Source of the DNA: Rhodobacter capsulatus
GTDB lineage: Bacteria; Pseudomonadota; Alphaproteobacteria; Rhodobacterales; Rhodobacteraceae
Direction of reading: 5' to 3'
Length of the DNA: 64,000 nt
NCBI RefSeq assembly: GCF_003254295.1
Contig: NZ_QKZO01000001.1
Coordinates: 310,001-374,000, forward strand
Of the stretch, positions 47,017 to 57,039 are shown one piece after another (positions within the stretch are counted from its first letter, which is position 1; each line of letters begins with the position of its first letter). Position numbers and translations under genes: made by a program. Under the pieces are notes generated by a model. That model was not told the origin of the DNA. It did not search any database and worked only from the letters and a program-made list of their open reading frames with translations.

Positions 47017-47709
47017 ATGGCCAGAATCGTGATTCTCACAGGTGCGGGAGTTTCCGCCGAAAGCGGCCTGCGCACCTTCCGCGCCAGCGACGGCCTGTGG
47101 GAGGACCACCGGATCGAGGATGTGGCAACGCCCGAAGGCTTTGCCCGCGATCCGGCCTTGGTGCACAGGTTCTACAACCAGCGCCGCGCGGCGGCGGCGG
47201 CGGCCCTGCCGAATGCCGCCCATCTGGCCCTGGCGCGACTTGAAGCCGCAGGGGCGCATCAGGTTCTGGTGGTGACGCAAAATGTCGACGACCTGCACGA
47301 GCGGGCGGGGACGCGCAACCTGATCCACATGCACGGCACGCTGAGGGGCGCGCTTTGCGCCACCTGCGATCATCGCTGGCCCGCCCCCGCCGAAATGGCG
47401 CCGCAAGACAGCTGCCCGCGCTGCGGCCATCCCGCGACGCGGCCCGACATCGTCTGGTTCGGCGAAATGCCCTGCCGGATGGAGGAGATCTGGACGGCGC
47501 TGCGGGCGGCCGATCTCTTCGTCTCGATCGGCACCTCGGGGAATGTCTATCCGGCCGCCGGTTTCGTCGCCGATGCCCGCCATGCCGGGGTGGCGACGCT
47601 GGAGCTGAACCTCGAGCCCTCGCAGGGGACGCGGCTCTTCGACGAGGCCCGGCACGGCACGGCGACACAGGTGGTTCCGGCCTGGGTGGATGAGATGCTT
47701 TGCACATGA
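47017..47709 (+). CDS. cobB: NAD-dependent protein deacylase (sirtuin, class III)
   Basis: A 230-residue sirtuin that removes acetyl or succinyl groups from lysines using NAD. GAGVSAESGLRTFR opens the NAD site, QNVDDLHERAG follows, His106 in MHGTLRG is catalytic, and four zinc cysteines are at 114, 117, 133 and 136. Tyr53 and Arg56 in HRFYNQRRA are the class III residues that favour succinyl and malonyl lysine. AAGGGGA fixes the start at 47017. Confidence 0.95.
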   Translation: MARIVILTGAGVSAESGLRTFRASDGLWEDHRIEDVATPEGFARDPALVHRFYNQRRAAAAAALPNAAHLALARLEAAGAHQVLVVTQNVDDLHERAGTRNLIHMHGTLRGALCATCDHRWPAPAEMAPQDSCPRCGHPATRPDIVWFGEMPCRMEEIWTALRAADLFVSIGTSGNVYPAAGFVADARHAGVATLELNLEPSQGTRLFDEARHGTATQVVPAWVDEMLCT

Positions 47710-47714
47710 ATCGC

Positions 47715-47743
47715 TTGACGCGGGGCGGCTTTGGCCCTATGCT
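47715..47743 (+). promoter_or_regulatory. Probable rpmB promoter
   Basis: TTGACG (47715-47720), 17-base spacer, TATGCT (47738-47743), a good sigma-70-type match, about 90 bases upstream of the L28 start codon. Confidence 0.65.
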
Positions 47744-47832
47744 CCGCGAACGGATTTCCGGGCACCGCGCACAGCGGGTCCCGCAGTATTGGAAGTGGGC
47801 CGCGTCGCCCGAGGAAACGAAGGAACAACGCC

Positions 47833-48120
47833 ATGTCGCGCGTCTGCGAACTGACCGGCAAAGGCCCGATGTCGGGCAACAACATCAGCCACGCGAACAA
47901 CAAGACGCGTCGCCGCTTTCTGCCGAACCTGAACGAAGTCACCCTGATCTCGGACGTTCTGGGGCAATCGTTCCAGCTGCGCGTCTCGGCCGCCGGCCTG
48001 CGCACCGTCGATCACCGTGGTGGTCTGGATGCTTTCCTCGCGAAAGCCTCGGATGACGAACTTTCGGTCAATGCGCTGAAAATCAAGAAAGCCATCGCCA
48101 AGGCGCAAGCCGCCGCGTAA
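47833..48120 (+). CDS. rpmB: 50S ribosomal protein L28
   Basis: A 95-residue ribosomal protein with the family start [20 protein letters not shown] and [12 protein letters not shown]. It is monocistronic, with its own promoter and a strong terminator. The start at 47833 is the universal one; longer frames are not coding. Confidence 0.98.
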   Translation: MSRVCELTGKGPMSGNNISHANNKTRRRFLPNLNEVTLISDVLGQSFQLRVSAAGLRTVDHRGGLDAFLAKASDDELSVNALKIKKAIAKAQAAA

Positions 48121-48154
48121 TCGGCTGCCGCCTGATCGGCTGATCCACGGATCG

Positions 48155-48181
48155 AAAACCCCGCCTCTGGCGGGGTTTTTT
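48155..48181 (+). terminator. Intrinsic terminator of rpmB
   Basis: Stem AAAACCCCGCC (48155-48165) with GGCGGGGTTTT (48169-48179), loop TCT, followed by a T-run of six (48176-48181). A classic rho-independent terminator 35 bases after the stop. Confidence 0.93.
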
Positions 48182-48228
48182 CATCTCAACCGCGCAGCGC
48201 CGTTTTTCATCTCAACCGCGCAGCGCCG
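48177..48228. repeat. Perfect 26-bp tandem duplication at the 3' end of meaB
   Basis: 48177-48202 and 48203-48228 are identical. The unit runs from the rpmB T-tract through the last codons and stop of meaB, so the meaB 3' end exists twice and the coding sequence ends in the inner copy. Confidence 0.9.
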
Positions 48229-49201
48229 CCAGCATCTCGGCCGCCGCCACCGCGGGCGCCGTCTGCCCCCCGGCCACGGCGCTGCCCAAAGCCTGCATCC
48301 GCGCCCGAATCGCCGGATCGCTCACCAGCCGTGCCAGAAGCCCCTCGCGCACTTCGGTCTCGAACCAGTGCCGCGCCTGTTCGGCCCGGCGGCGCTCGAA
48401 ATGCCCGTGTTCCCGACGCCATTCGGCCAGCCGTTGCATGTCTTCCCAGGCGGATTTCAGCCCTTCCTCGGCCAGGGCCGAGACCGCCACCGCCTTCGGA
48501 AAGCCCTCGGGATCTTGCGGACGGCGCCGCAACAGCCGCAGCGCGCCCGCGTAATCCGCCATCGTCCGCAAGGCCGCCGGTTTCAGATCGCCATCGGCCT
48601 TGTTGACCAGAATGATGTCGGCCATTTCCATGATGCCGCGCTTGACGCCCTGCAATTCATCGCCGCCCGCAGGCGCCATCAAGAGGATGAACAGATCGGT
48701 CATCTCGGCCACCAGCGTTTCCGACTGCCCGACGCCCACCGTCTCGATCAGCACCACGTCAAACCCCGCCGCCTCGCACAGGCTGACCGCCTCGCGGGTG
48801 CGCCGGGCGACGCCGCCCAGTTGCGCCTGGCTGGGCGAGGGCCGGATGAAAGCCGCAGGCTCGCGCGAGAGCCGCTCCATCCGGGTCTTGTCGCCCAGGA
48901 TCGAGCCGCCCGAGCGCGCCGAGGACGGATCGACCGCCAGCACCGCGACCCGGTGCCCAAGCCCGACCAGCATCATCCCGAAGCTTTCGATGAAGGTCGA
49001 TTTTCCGACGCCGGGCGTGCCCGAAAGCCCGATCCGCAGCGCCTGCCGCCCGGTGCCCAGCAGATCCAGCAGCGCCGTCGCCTGCGCCCGGTGATCGGCG
49101 CGGCCCGATTCCACCAGCGTGATCGCCCGGGCCAGCGCCCGGCGTTCACCGGCCAGGATGCGGGGGGCAAGATCGGCGGCGGTATCAGGGGAAAAGGTCA
49201 T
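48212..49201 (-). CDS. meaB: Methylmalonyl-CoA mutase-associated GTPase MeaB
   Basis: A 329-residue G3E-family GTPase chaperone that protects and reloads methylmalonyl-CoA mutase with adenosylcobalamin. Walker A is GTPGVGKST (61-69), followed by [30 protein letters not shown] (Walker B region) and NKADGD (base recognition). The mutase gene is not in the window. Its relative for ethylmalonyl pathway mutases would also fit. It is convergent with rpmB. Confidence 0.93.
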   Translation of the reverse strand: MTFSPDTAADLAPRILAGERRALARAITLVESGRADHRAQATALLDLLGTGRQALRIGLSGTPGVGKSTFIESFGMMLVGLGHRVAVLAVDPSSARSGGSILGDKTRMERLSREPAAFIRPSPSQAQLGGVARRTREAVSLCEAAGFDVVLIETVGVGQSETLVAEMTDLFILLMAPAGGDELQGVKRGIMEMADIILVNKADGDLKPAALRTMADYAGALRLLRRRPQDPEGFPKAVAVSALAEEGLKSAWEDMQRLAEWRREHGHFERRRAEQARHWFETEVREGLLARLVSDPAIRARMQALGSAVAGGQTAPAVAAAEMLAALRG

Positions 49202-49322
49202 GGCGGGCCTGTGCGAAACGGTGCCGATCGAACGAAATCGTCAGCCGGCGTGAAACGGTTTCGGTTTCATGCCCTCAACGGGCGGTGTATGTCCAGTCCG
49301 AAGGCATCCGCAGAGCAGGCCC

Positions 49323-50054
49323 ATGACAGCAGTCCCCACCCTTTCCGTTTTCATCACCGGCCTTGCGCTGGCGCTGGCCCAGCCCGCGCTGGCCGATCAA
49401 AGCGACCGCATCGTCTTCGACATCCTGCTCAAGGGGCTGAAGGCCGGAGAGCTGGCGATCGACGGCAAGATCGCGGGCGGGGCCTATGCCGCCAATGGCG
49501 TCGTCAAGACGACCGGCCTTGCGGGCATGATCAAGAAGATCCGCTACGACGCCACCGCCAGCGGAAGCTTTGCGAAATCCCGCTTCACCCCGCGCGCGGT
49601 CGAGGTCGCCTCGCAGCGCGGCGATGACCGCTCGAAGAACACGATGATCTACAAGAACGGCACCCCCGCCTCGGTCAGCCACGAGCCGCCGCGGGTGCCG
49701 CGCCCGACCGATGTCGATCCGGCGCAACAGGGCGGCACGATCGATCCGCTGACCGCGCTTTACGCCGTGCTGCGCGATGTCGACCGCGACGAGGCCTGCC
49801 AGCTGAACGTCACCATGTTCGATGGCGTGCGGCGCTCGCAGGTGGCGCTGTCGGCGCCGCAGGCGCAGGGCGAAGGCATCGTCTGCAGTGGCGAATACCG
49901 CCGCATCGCCGGGTTCAAGGACAAGGAAATGGCGGAAAAGACCCGCTTTCCCTTCACCCTCACCTATGCGCCGACCGGCGACGGCACGCGGCTGCGGGTG
50001 GTCGACATCGCCACCGACACGATCATCGGCCAAGGCCGCCTGACCCGGCAGTGA
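49323..50054 (+). CDS. DUF3108 family secreted protein
   Basis: A 243-residue protein with a signal peptide (MTAVPTLSVFITGLALALAQ, cleaved after ALA near 23). The mature part RIVFDILLKGLKAGELAIDG and YDATASGSFAKSRFTPRAVE matches the DUF3108 beta-sheet family, periplasmic and of unknown function. It has a pair of cysteines (EACQLNV, GIVCSGE). The start at 49323 is preferred, because the longer frame lacks a signal. It overlaps hrpB by GTGA. Confidence 0.8.
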   Translation: MTAVPTLSVFITGLALALAQPALADQSDRIVFDILLKGLKAGELAIDGKIAGGAYAANGVVKTTGLAGMIKKIRYDATASGSFAKSRFTPRAVEVASQRGDDRSKNTMIYKNGTPASVSHEPPRVPRPTDVDPAQQGGTIDPLTALYAVLRDVDRDEACQLNVTMFDGVRRSQVALSAPQAQGEGIVCSGEYRRIAGFKDKEMAEKTRFPFTLTYAPTGDGTRLRVVDIATDTIIGQGRLTRQ

Positions 50055-52489
50055 CGGCCGCGCTTCCCATTGATGACATCCTGCCCGACCTGTGCGACGC
50101 CCTGCGTCGCGCCGGGCGGGCGGTGCTGATGGCGCCGCCGGGCGCGGGCAAGACCACCCGCGTTCCGCTGGCGCTGCTTGATCTTGTGCCCGGCCGCATC
50201 CTGATGCTGGAGCCGCGCCGTCTGGCCGCCCGCGCGGCCGCGGAACGGATGGCGGAAACCCTGGGCGAGACGGTGGGGCAACGCGTCGGCTACCGCATCC
50301 GCGGCGAGGCGAAGCTCTCGAAAGCGACGCGGATCGAGGTGGTGACCGAGGGGATCCTGACCCGGATGATCCAGTCCGACCCGGAATTGACCGGCATCGG
50401 CTGCGTGATCTTCGACGAATTTCACGAACGCTCGCTGAATGCCGATCTGGGCCTCGCGCTCGTGTGGGAGGCGCGCACGGCGCTGCGCCCGGATCTGATG
50501 CTCGTCGTGATGTCGGCGACGCTGGATGCCCAGCCGGTCGCCGCGCTGCTCGACGACGCGCCGATCCTGCGCTCCGAGGGCCGGGCCTTTCCGGTCGAAA
50601 CCCGCTGGCTGGGGCGGCCGCTCGCAGCGGGGATGCGGCTGGAACCCGCCGTGGCCGGTCTGGTCGAGCAGGCCGTGGCGGAAACCGCGGGCGGCGTTCT
50701 GGTCTTTCTGCCCGGCGAGGCCGAGATCCGCCGCACCGAATCGCTTCTGCGCGACCGGTTGCCCGCGGGGGTGCAGCTGCGCCCGCTTTTCGGCGCGATG
50801 GATTTTGCCGCGCAACGCGCCGCGATCGCGCCTTGTGAGAACGGTCGCAAGGTGGTGCTGGCCACGTCGATCGCGGAAACCTCGCTGACAATTCAGGATA
50901 TCCGCGTCGTCGTCGATGCCGGCCGGGCGCGGCGGCTGCGCTTCGATCCCGCCTCGGGGATGGCGCGGCTGGTGACCGAGCGCGTCTCCCGCGCCGAGGC
51001 CGAGCAACGCCGCGGCCGCGCGGGCCGCGTGGCCGAGGGCATCTGTTTCCGGCTCTGGACCAGGGGAGAGGAAGGCGCGCTGCCCGGCTTCGCGCCGCCC
51101 GAAATGGCGGTGGCCGATCTGGCGGGCCTGGCGCTGGAGCTTGCGCAATGGGGCAGCGACGGCGCGGATCTGGCCTTTCTGACCCCGCCGCCGGGCCCGG
51201 CTCTGGCCGAGGCGCGGGCGCTGCTCGAAAGCCTTGGCGCGCTGACGGGCGGCAGGATCACCTCGCATGGCAAGGCGCTGGCCGCCCTGCCGCTGCACCC
51301 CCGCCTTGCCCATATGCTGGTGACGGCCGGGCCCGAGGCCGCAACGCTCGCCGCGCTTCTCGAAGAACGCGACCCGATCCGCGGCGCCTCGGCCGATCTG
51401 AATTTGCGCCTTTCGGCCATCGCCCACCCGGGCCGGTTTGAGACCGACCACCCCGGCCAACTGCACCGCGGCACCATCGAGCGCATCCGGCTGGAAGCGA
51501 AGCGCCTTGCCCGCATGGTCACGCCGGTTGCCGCGCGCCATTCCCCGGCCGAGATGCTCGCTCTGGCTTACCCAGACCGGATCGGACTGCGTCGCAAGGG
51601 CGATGCCGCGCGCTATGTGCTTTCCGGCGGCAAGGGCGCGGTGGTGGACGAGGCCGACGGTCTGGGCAAGCACCGCCTCATCGTCGCCTCGGATCTGGAT
51701 GGCGACCCGCGCGAGGCCCGCGTCCGGCAGGGCCTCGCACTTGCCGATGCCGAGCTGCGCCGCCTTTATGGCGACCGCATCGCCTGGGTCGATCGTTGCG
51801 AATGGAGCAAGCGCGAGGGCCGCGTGGTGGCCCGGCGGCAGGAACGTTTCGGCGCGCTCGTGCTCGAAGACCGGCACTGGCCCGAGGCCCCGCCCGAGGC
51901 GATGGCCCGCGGCGCCTTGGACGGGCTGCGCCAGATCGGCCTGACGCTCTCGCCCGGCGCCGCCCGTTTCCGCGCCCGGGTGAACATCCTGCGCGCCGAT
52001 GGCGTCGATCTGCCCGACCTTTCCGATGCCGCGCTTCTGGGCTCGGAAGTGCTGCTGCCCTGGCTGAAGAAAGCCCGGACCGAGGCGGATCTGCGCGCTC
52101 TCGATCTGACCGAGGCTTTGCGCGCCCAGCTTGACTGGGGCCAGATGGCCGAGCTGGATCGTCTCGTGCCGGGTCATTTCGAAACGCCGCTCGGGCGGCG
52201 CGTGCCGATCGACTACGGCGCCGAGGTGCCGACGATCGAGGTGAAACTGCCCGAGATGTATGGGGTGAGCATGCATCCGTCAGTGGGGCCGAAGCGGCAC
52301 CCGTTGCGGATCGCGCTTCTGTCCCCCGGCGGCACGCCGATCCAGGTGACGATGGACCTGCCCGGCTTCTGGGACGGCTCTTACGCCGAGGTGCGCAAGG
52401 AGATGCGCGGCCGCTATCCGCGCCACCCCTGGCCGGAAAACCCGCGCGAGGCCGACCCGACGACGCGGGCGAAACCGCGCGGCACCTGA
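50051..52489 (+). CDS. hrpB: ATP-dependent helicase HrpB
   Basis: An 812-residue superfamily 2 DExH helicase. Walker A APPGAGKTTRVPL (28-40), the DEFH box FDEFHERSL (121-129), MSATLDAQP and the C-terminal helicase block RRGRAGRVAEGICFRLW are present, as is the HrpB-specific C-terminal domain ending near YPRHPWPENPREA. The nucleic-acid target in bacteria is poorly known. It starts at GTG within the GTGA overlap with the DUF3108 gene. Confidence 0.95.
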   Translation: MTAALPIDDILPDLCDALRRAGRAVLMAPPGAGKTTRVPLALLDLVPGRILMLEPRRLAARAAAERMAETLGETVGQRVGYRIRGEAKLSKATRIEVVTEGILTRMIQSDPELTGIGCVIFDEFHERSLNADLGLALVWEARTALRPDLMLVVMSATLDAQPVAALLDDAPILRSEGRAFPVETRWLGRPLAAGMRLEPAVAGLVEQAVAETAGGVLVFLPGEAEIRRTESLLRDRLPAGVQLRPLFGAMDFAAQRAAIAPCENGRKVVLATSIAETSLTIQDIRVVVDAGRARRLRFDPASGMARLVTERVSRAEAEQRRGRAGRVAEGICFRLWTRGEEGALPGFAPPEMAVADLAGLALELAQWGSDGADLAFLTPPPGPALAEARALLESLGALTGGRITSHGKALAALPLHPRLAHMLVTAGPEAATLAALLEERDPIRGASADLNLRLSAIAHPGRFETDHPGQLHRGTIERIRLEAKRLARMVTPVAARHSPAEMLALAYPDRIGLRRKGDAARYVLSGGKGAVVDEADGLGKHRLIVASDLDGDPREARVRQGLALADAELRRLYGDRIAWVDRCEWSKREGRVVARRQERFGALVLEDRHWPEAPPEAMARGALDGLRQIGLTLSPGAARFRARVNILRADGVDLPDLSDAALLGSEVLLPWLKKARTEADLRALDLTEALRAQLDWGQMAELDRLVPGHFETPLGRRVPIDYGAEVPTIEVKLPEMYGVSMHPSVGPKRHPLRIALLSPGGTPIQVTMDLPGFWDGSYAEVRKEMRGRYPRHPWPENPREADPTTRAKPRGT

Positions 52490-52520
52490 AGGCCGCGGAG
52501 TCTCGCCCTGCTGCCGTTTT

Positions 52521-52565
52521 CATCTTGCCTTAAATACCTCGGGGGTCCGGGGGCAGCGCCCCCGG
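52521..52565. repeat. Dispersed palindromic intergenic element, copy E
   Basis: CATCTTGCCTTAAATACCTC then GGGGG and a perfect 8-bp hairpin CCGGGGGC (52547-52554) with GCCCCCGG (52558-52565), loop AGC. It lies between convergent hrpB and argF, eight bases before the argF stop. Confidence 0.85.
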
Positions 52566-52572
52566 CCTGGCC

Positions 52573-53499
52573 TCACTTGCCCAAAGCCCAGCGCATGATC
52601 GCCTTTTGCGCATGTAGCCGGTTTTCCGCCTCGTCGAAAATCACCGAATGCGGCCCGTCCATCACGGCACTGGTCGCCTCGTCATTGCGATGCGCGGGCA
52701 GGCAATGCATGAACAAAGCATCGGGTTTCGCCTTGGCCATCAGCGCCTCGTTCACCTGATAGGGGCGCAGCTGGTTGTGGCGGCGTTCCTTGGCCGATTC
52801 CGGGTCGTGCATCGACACCCAGGTGTCGGTCACGACCAGATCGGCGCCTTCGACGGCCTTCGCCGGATCGCGCTCGATCACCACATTCGCGCCCTTGCCG
52901 CGGGCGAACTCGATCCAGTCCCGTTCCGGGTCAAGCGTCTGCGGCCCGGTGAAGGTCAGATCGAACCCGAACTGCCCCGCCGCCTGCAGGAAGGAGGCGC
53001 AGACATTGTTGCCGTCGCCCGACCAGACCACCTTGCGCCCGGCAATGGGCCCGCGGTGTTCTTCATAGGTCATGATGTCGGCCATGATCTGGCAGGGATG
53101 GGTGCGGTTCGTCAGCCCGTTGATGACGGGAACCGAGGCATATTCCGCCATCTCGAGCAGCGTCGCCTCTTCGAAGGTGCGGATCATGATCAGATCGACA
53201 TAGCGCGAGAGCACCCGGGCGGTGTCGGCGATGGTCTCGCCATGGCCCAGCTGCATCTCCTTGCCCGAGAGCACCATCGTCTGTCCGCCCATCTGCCGCA
53301 CGCCGACATCGAAGCTGACGCGGGTCCGGGTCGAGGGTTTTTCGAAAATCAGCGCCACCATGCAGCCCGCCAGCGGCTGATCGTCATCCAGCGCGCCTTT
53401 CGGGCGGCCCAGGCGCGCGGTCTTCATCGCGCGGGCGCTGTCGATCATCGAGCGCAGATCGGCCGGGCTGGTGGTGTGGATATCAAGAAAATGGGTCAT
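52573..53499 (-). CDS. argF: Ornithine carbamoyltransferase
   Basis: Makes citrulline from ornithine and carbamoyl phosphate in arginine synthesis. The 308-residue product shows [15 protein letters not shown] (carbamoyl phosphate loop, 52-66), the HPCQ segment in [15 protein letters not shown], and MHCLPAHR near the end. It is downstream of argD on the same strand with a 72-base gap occupied by a repeat copy; the argD-argF order is typical of alphaproteobacteria. Confidence 0.97.
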   Translation of the reverse strand: MTHFLDIHTTSPADLRSMIDSARAMKTARLGRPKGALDDDQPLAGCMVALIFEKPSTRTRVSFDVGVRQMGGQTMVLSGKEMQLGHGETIADTARVLSRYVDLIMIRTFEEATLLEMAEYASVPVINGLTNRTHPCQIMADIMTYEEHRGPIAGRKVVWSGDGNNVCASFLQAAGQFGFDLTFTGPQTLDPERDWIEFARGKGANVVIERDPAKAVEGADLVVTDTWVSMHDPESAKERRHNQLRPYQVNEALMAKAKPDALFMHCLPAHRNDEATSAVMDGPHSVIFDEAENRLHAQKAIMRWALGK

Positions 53500-53520
53500 G
53501 TCGGTTTCCTTCCCGTCAGG

Positions 53521-53572
53521 CCGGGGGGCCCTGCCCCCCGGTCCCCCCGAGGTATTTGAGGCAAGATGAAAT
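53521..53572. repeat. Dispersed palindromic intergenic element, copy F
   Basis: Perfect 9-bp hairpin CCGGGGGGC (53521-53529) with GCCCCCCGG (53533-53541), loop CCT, then TCCCCCCGAGGTATTTGAGG and CAAGATGAAATCA. It lies inside the argD-argF operon, opposite in orientation to copy E on the other side of argF. Confidence 0.85.
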
Positions 53573-54753
53573 CAGGCCGGTTGGGTTTCGAGCGCGGTGG
53601 CGGCGGCATCAAGGCGGCGGACGGCCTCGGCCATGTCGTCTTCGGAGATGGTCAGCGCGGGCAGAAGCCGCAGCACGTTATCCGCCGCGGGCACGGTCAG
53701 CAGGTTCTGCGCGTAAGCGGCCTTGACCAGATCGGCAGGGGGCAGCTTGCACCGCAGGCCGAGCATCAGGCCTTGACCGCGCACCTCCTCGAAGAGGTCG
53801 GGATGGGCGGCGACCAGCCCTTCAAGCCGCTGGCGCAGGAAGCCCGCCTTGCGGCTCACTTCGTCCAGGAAACCCGGCGCGGTGACGATCTCGATCATCT
53901 TCGCGCCGATGGCGCAGCCCAGCGGATTGCCGCCATAGGTCGAGCCATGCGTGCCCGCGATCATCCCCGAGGCGGCATCTTCGGTGGCCAGCACCGCACC
54001 CAGCGGGAAGCCGCCGCCGATGCCCTTGGCCACCATCATCACGTCGGGGGCGACGCCCGCCCATTCATGCGCGAAAAGCTTGCCGGTGCGGGCGACGCCG
54101 CATTGCACCTCGTCGAAGACCAGAAGCGTGCCGGTGGCGTCGCAGATCTCGCGCAGGGCTTTCAGGAAACCCTCGGGCGCGGGGCGGATGCCGCCTTCGC
54201 CCTGAATCGGCTCGATCAGGATCGCGGCAGTGGTCTCGGTGACCGCGGCTTTCACCGCGTCAAGATCGCCCCAGGGCAGATGGACGAAGCCCGGCAGCAG
54301 CGGGCCGAAGCCCTTGACCATCTTTTCCGTCCCCGCCGCGGCGATCGCGGCCGAGGAGCGGCCATGGAAGGCCCCCGAAAAGGTCAGGATCTCGGTCCGC
54401 TCCGGCTGGCCCTTTTCGTAGAAATGCTTGCGCACCATCTTCACGGCAAGCTCGCAGGCCTCGGTCCCCGAATTGGTGAAAAAGACGGTATCGGCGAAGG
54501 TCTGCGCCACCAGCATGTCGGCCAGCCGTTCCTGTTCCGGGATCCGGTAGAGGTTCGACACATGCCAGAGCTTGCCCGCCTGTTCGGTCAGCGTCGCGAC
54601 CAGTTCGGGCGCCGCATGGCCCAGCGCATTGACCGCGATCCCGGCGCCCAGATCAAGATATCGGCTGCCATCCGCGGTCCAAAGCCAAGAGCCCTCGCCG
54701 CGCACGAAGGCGAGGGGGGCACGGGTGTAGGTCGGCAGCACGGAAGCGATCAT
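53572..54753 (-). CDS. argD: Acetylornithine aminotransferase
   Basis: A 393-residue PLP-dependent class III aminotransferase in arginine synthesis. MIASVLPTYTRAPLAFVRGE opens the protein; FTNSGTEACELAVKMVRK and FHGRSSAAIAAAGTEK are family blocks, and VMMVAKGIGGGFPLGA carries the PLP lysine. The start at 54753 has AGGAGCC ahead of it; a longer frame lacks conservation. First gene of argD-argF. Confidence 0.95.
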   Translation of the reverse strand: MIASVLPTYTRAPLAFVRGEGSWLWTADGSRYLDLGAGIAVNALGHAAPELVATLTEQAGKLWHVSNLYRIPEQERLADMLVAQTFADTVFFTNSGTEACELAVKMVRKHFYEKGQPERTEILTFSGAFHGRSSAAIAAAGTEKMVKGFGPLLPGFVHLPWGDLDAVKAAVTETTAAILIEPIQGEGGIRPAPEGFLKALREICDATGTLLVFDEVQCGVARTGKLFAHEWAGVAPDVMMVAKGIGGGFPLGAVLATEDAASGMIAGTHGSTYGGNPLGCAIGAKMIEIVTAPGFLDEVSRKAGFLRQRLEGLVAAHPDLFEEVRGQGLMLGLRCKLPPADLVKAAYAQNLLTVPAADNVLRLLPALTISEDDMAEAVRRLDAAATALETQPA

Positions 54754-55077
54754 TTGCGGCTCCTGAAAAAGGAAGGCCAAGGCGTGCAACAGGCGCGGGG
54801 CGGCTGTCAACGGTCCGGGACCTTCGGGGGCGGTTTTGTGGAAAGGGTGTGGCGAGAAGCCACGGCAGATCGGACGTCAGGCGCGAAGGGCGCGACGTCG
54901 GGGACGGGCAAAGAGGGCGGTCCGGGTGATCATTTCCCCCGCTTAGCGGCCGCCTGACGCAAAGTCAAAGGAAATGACCGCTTCACGCTTTTGCGAAAGA
55001 TGCGCGGCAGATACGCATCTGTCTTGGCCCCGAGGGGTCTTGCCCCTATGATCCCCGCGACTTGAGGAGGACCCCGC

Positions 55078-57039
55078 ATGATCGTCGAGACCGGCCATTT
55101 CGCCCTGATCCTGGCCCTGTGCGTGGCGCTGGTGCAGGCGGTCATTCCCCTGGTGGGGGCGCAAAAGGGCTGGTCGGGCTGGATGGCCGTTGCCACCCCC
55201 GCGGCGCTGGCGCAGTTTTTGCTGATCGCCACGGCCTTTGCCGCGCTGACCTATGCCTTTGTGACGTCTGACTTTTCGCTGAAGCTCGTCTATGAAAACT
55301 CGCATACCGACAAGCCGATGCTCTACAAGGTCACCGGGGTCTGGGGCAACCACGAGGGCTCGATGCTGCTCTGGGTGCTGATCCTTGCCATGTTCGGCGC
55401 GGCGGCGGCGGCCTTTGGCGGCGCGCTGCCCGAGCGGCTGCGGGCGCGGGTGCTGGCGGTGCAGGGCACGATCGGGCTGGCGTTCCTGGTCTTCGTGCTC
55501 TTCACCTCGAACCCGTTCCTGCGGCTGGAAGACGCGCCCTTCAACGGCCGCGACATGAACCCGCTGCTGCAGGACCCGGGCCTCGCCTTCCACCCGCCGT
55601 TCCTTTACCTTGGCTATGTCGGGCTTTCGATGGCCTTCAGCTTCGCCGTCGCCGCGCTGATCGAGGGGCGGGTCGATGCCGCCTGGGCGCGCTGGGTCCG
55701 GCCCTGGACGCTCGCCGCCTGGATCTTTCTGACCATCGGCATCGCGCTGGGGTCGTGGTGGGCCTATTACGAACTCGGCTGGGGCGGCTTCTGGTTCTGG
55801 GACCCGGTCGAAAACGCCTCGCTGATGCCCTGGCTTCTGGCGGCGGCGCTCTTGCATTCCGCCATCGTCGTCGAAAAGCGCGAGGCGCTGAAAAGCTGGA
55901 CGATCCTGCTGGCCATCATGGCTTTCGGCTTTTCGCTGATCGGGACGTTCCTGGTGCGGTCCGGGGTGATTTCCTCGGTGCACAGTTTCGCCAATGACCC
56001 CGAGCGCGGGGTGTTCATCCTGCTCATCCTCGCCTTCTTCACCGGCGGCGCGCTGACGCTTTATGCGGCGCGGGCCTCGGACATGCAGGCGAAGGGGCTG
56101 TTTGCCATGGTCAGCCGCGAATCGGCGCTGGTGGTGAACAACGTGCTGCTGGCGGTGGCGGCGCTGGTCGTGTTCACCGGCACGGTCTGGCCGCTGATCG
56201 CGGAGCTGTTCTGGGATCGCAAGCTTTCGGTGGGGGCGCCGTTCTTCGAAAAGGCCTTCACCCCCTTCATGATCGGGTTGGCGCTGCTTCTGCCGCTGGG
56301 GTCGATGATGCCGTGGAAACGCGCAAGCCTTGGCAAGCTGGTGCGGCCGCTGGTTCCGGCGCTTGTGCTGACGCTGGCGGTGCTGGCGCTGGTCTGGACG
56401 CTGGCGACGGGGCGGCCGATGCTGGCGCTCGGCGCGGCGGGGCTGGGCGCCTGGATCGTCTTTGGCGCCCTGGCCGAGCTGTGGCAACGCGCAGGGCGCA
56501 GGCCGGGGCGGATCCTGCGGCTGCCGCGCGCGGATTGGGGCAAGGCCTTTGCGCATGGCGGGCTGGGCATCGTCTTTGCGGGCGTCGGCCTGCTGATGGC
56601 GGGGCAGATCGAGGATATCCGCGTGGCGAAGGCGGGCGACAGTTTCGATGTCGGCGGCTACACGATCACGCTCGTTTCCGTCGATGACCTGCCGGGGCCG
56701 AACTTCACCGCGAAAACCGCGACGATGGAGGTCCGGCAGGGCGACAAGCTGGTGGCGACCCTGCATCCCGAAAAGCGCATCTATCCGGTGCAGGCGATGC
56801 CGACGACCGAGGCCGATATCGACAACGGCTTCTGGCGCGATGTCTATCTGGTGATCGGCGACCCGCAGGAGGGCGGCGGCTGGGCGGTGCGGACCTATAT
56901 CAAGCCCTTCGCGAACTGGATCTGGGCGGGCTGTCTTCTGATGGCCTTTGGCGGCGGGCTGAGCCTGACCGACCGGCGCTATCGCAGCGCGGCCGGGGCG
57001 CGGCGGGCGGTGCCGGACACGGCTGTTGCGGCGGAGTGA
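55078..57039 (+). CDS. ccmF: Cytochrome c-type biogenesis protein CcmF (haem lyase subunit)
   Basis: A 653-residue inner-membrane protein with about 14 helices that joins haem to apocytochrome c together with CcmH and CcmI. The tryptophan-rich signature GWGGFWFWDPVENASLMPWL (about 235-255) and the conserved VTGVWGNHEGSMLLWVLILA near the N-terminus are visible; the C-terminal periplasmic loop follows at about 520-620. In R. capsulatus the gene is also called ccl1. It is coupled directly to ccmH. Confidence 0.97.
   Translation: MIVETGHFALILALCVALVQAVIPLVGAQKGWSGWMAVATPAALAQFLLIATAFAALTYAFVTSDFSLKLVYENSHTDKPMLYKVTGVWGNHEGSMLLWVLILAMFGAAAAAFGGALPERLRARVLAVQGTIGLAFLVFVLFTSNPFLRLEDAPFNGRDMNPLLQDPGLAFHPPFLYLGYVGLSMAFSFAVAALIEGRVDAAWARWVRPWTLAAWIFLTIGIALGSWWAYYELGWGGFWFWDPVENASLMPWLLAAALLHSAIVVEKREALKSWTILLAIMAFGFSLIGTFLVRSGVISSVHSFANDPERGVFILLILAFFTGGALTLYAARASDMQAKGLFAMVSRESALVVNNVLLAVAALVVFTGTVWPLIAELFWDRKLSVGAPFFEKAFTPFMIGLALLLPLGSMMPWKRASLGKLVRPLVPALVLTLAVLALVWTLATGRPMLALGAAGLGAWIVFGALAELWQRAGRRPGRILRLPRADWGKAFAHGGLGIVFAGVGLLMAGQIEDIRVAKAGDSFDVGGYTITLVSVDDLPGPNFTAKTATMEVRQGDKLVATLHPEKRIYPVQAMPTTEADIDNGFWRDVYLVIGDPQEGGGWAVRTYIKPFANWIWAGCLLMAFGGGLSLTDRRYRSAAGARRAVPDTAVAAE

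Noticed and set aside
49964-52276. 770-codon minus-strand frame opposite hrpB
   Set aside because: Shadow of hrpB; same composition bias.
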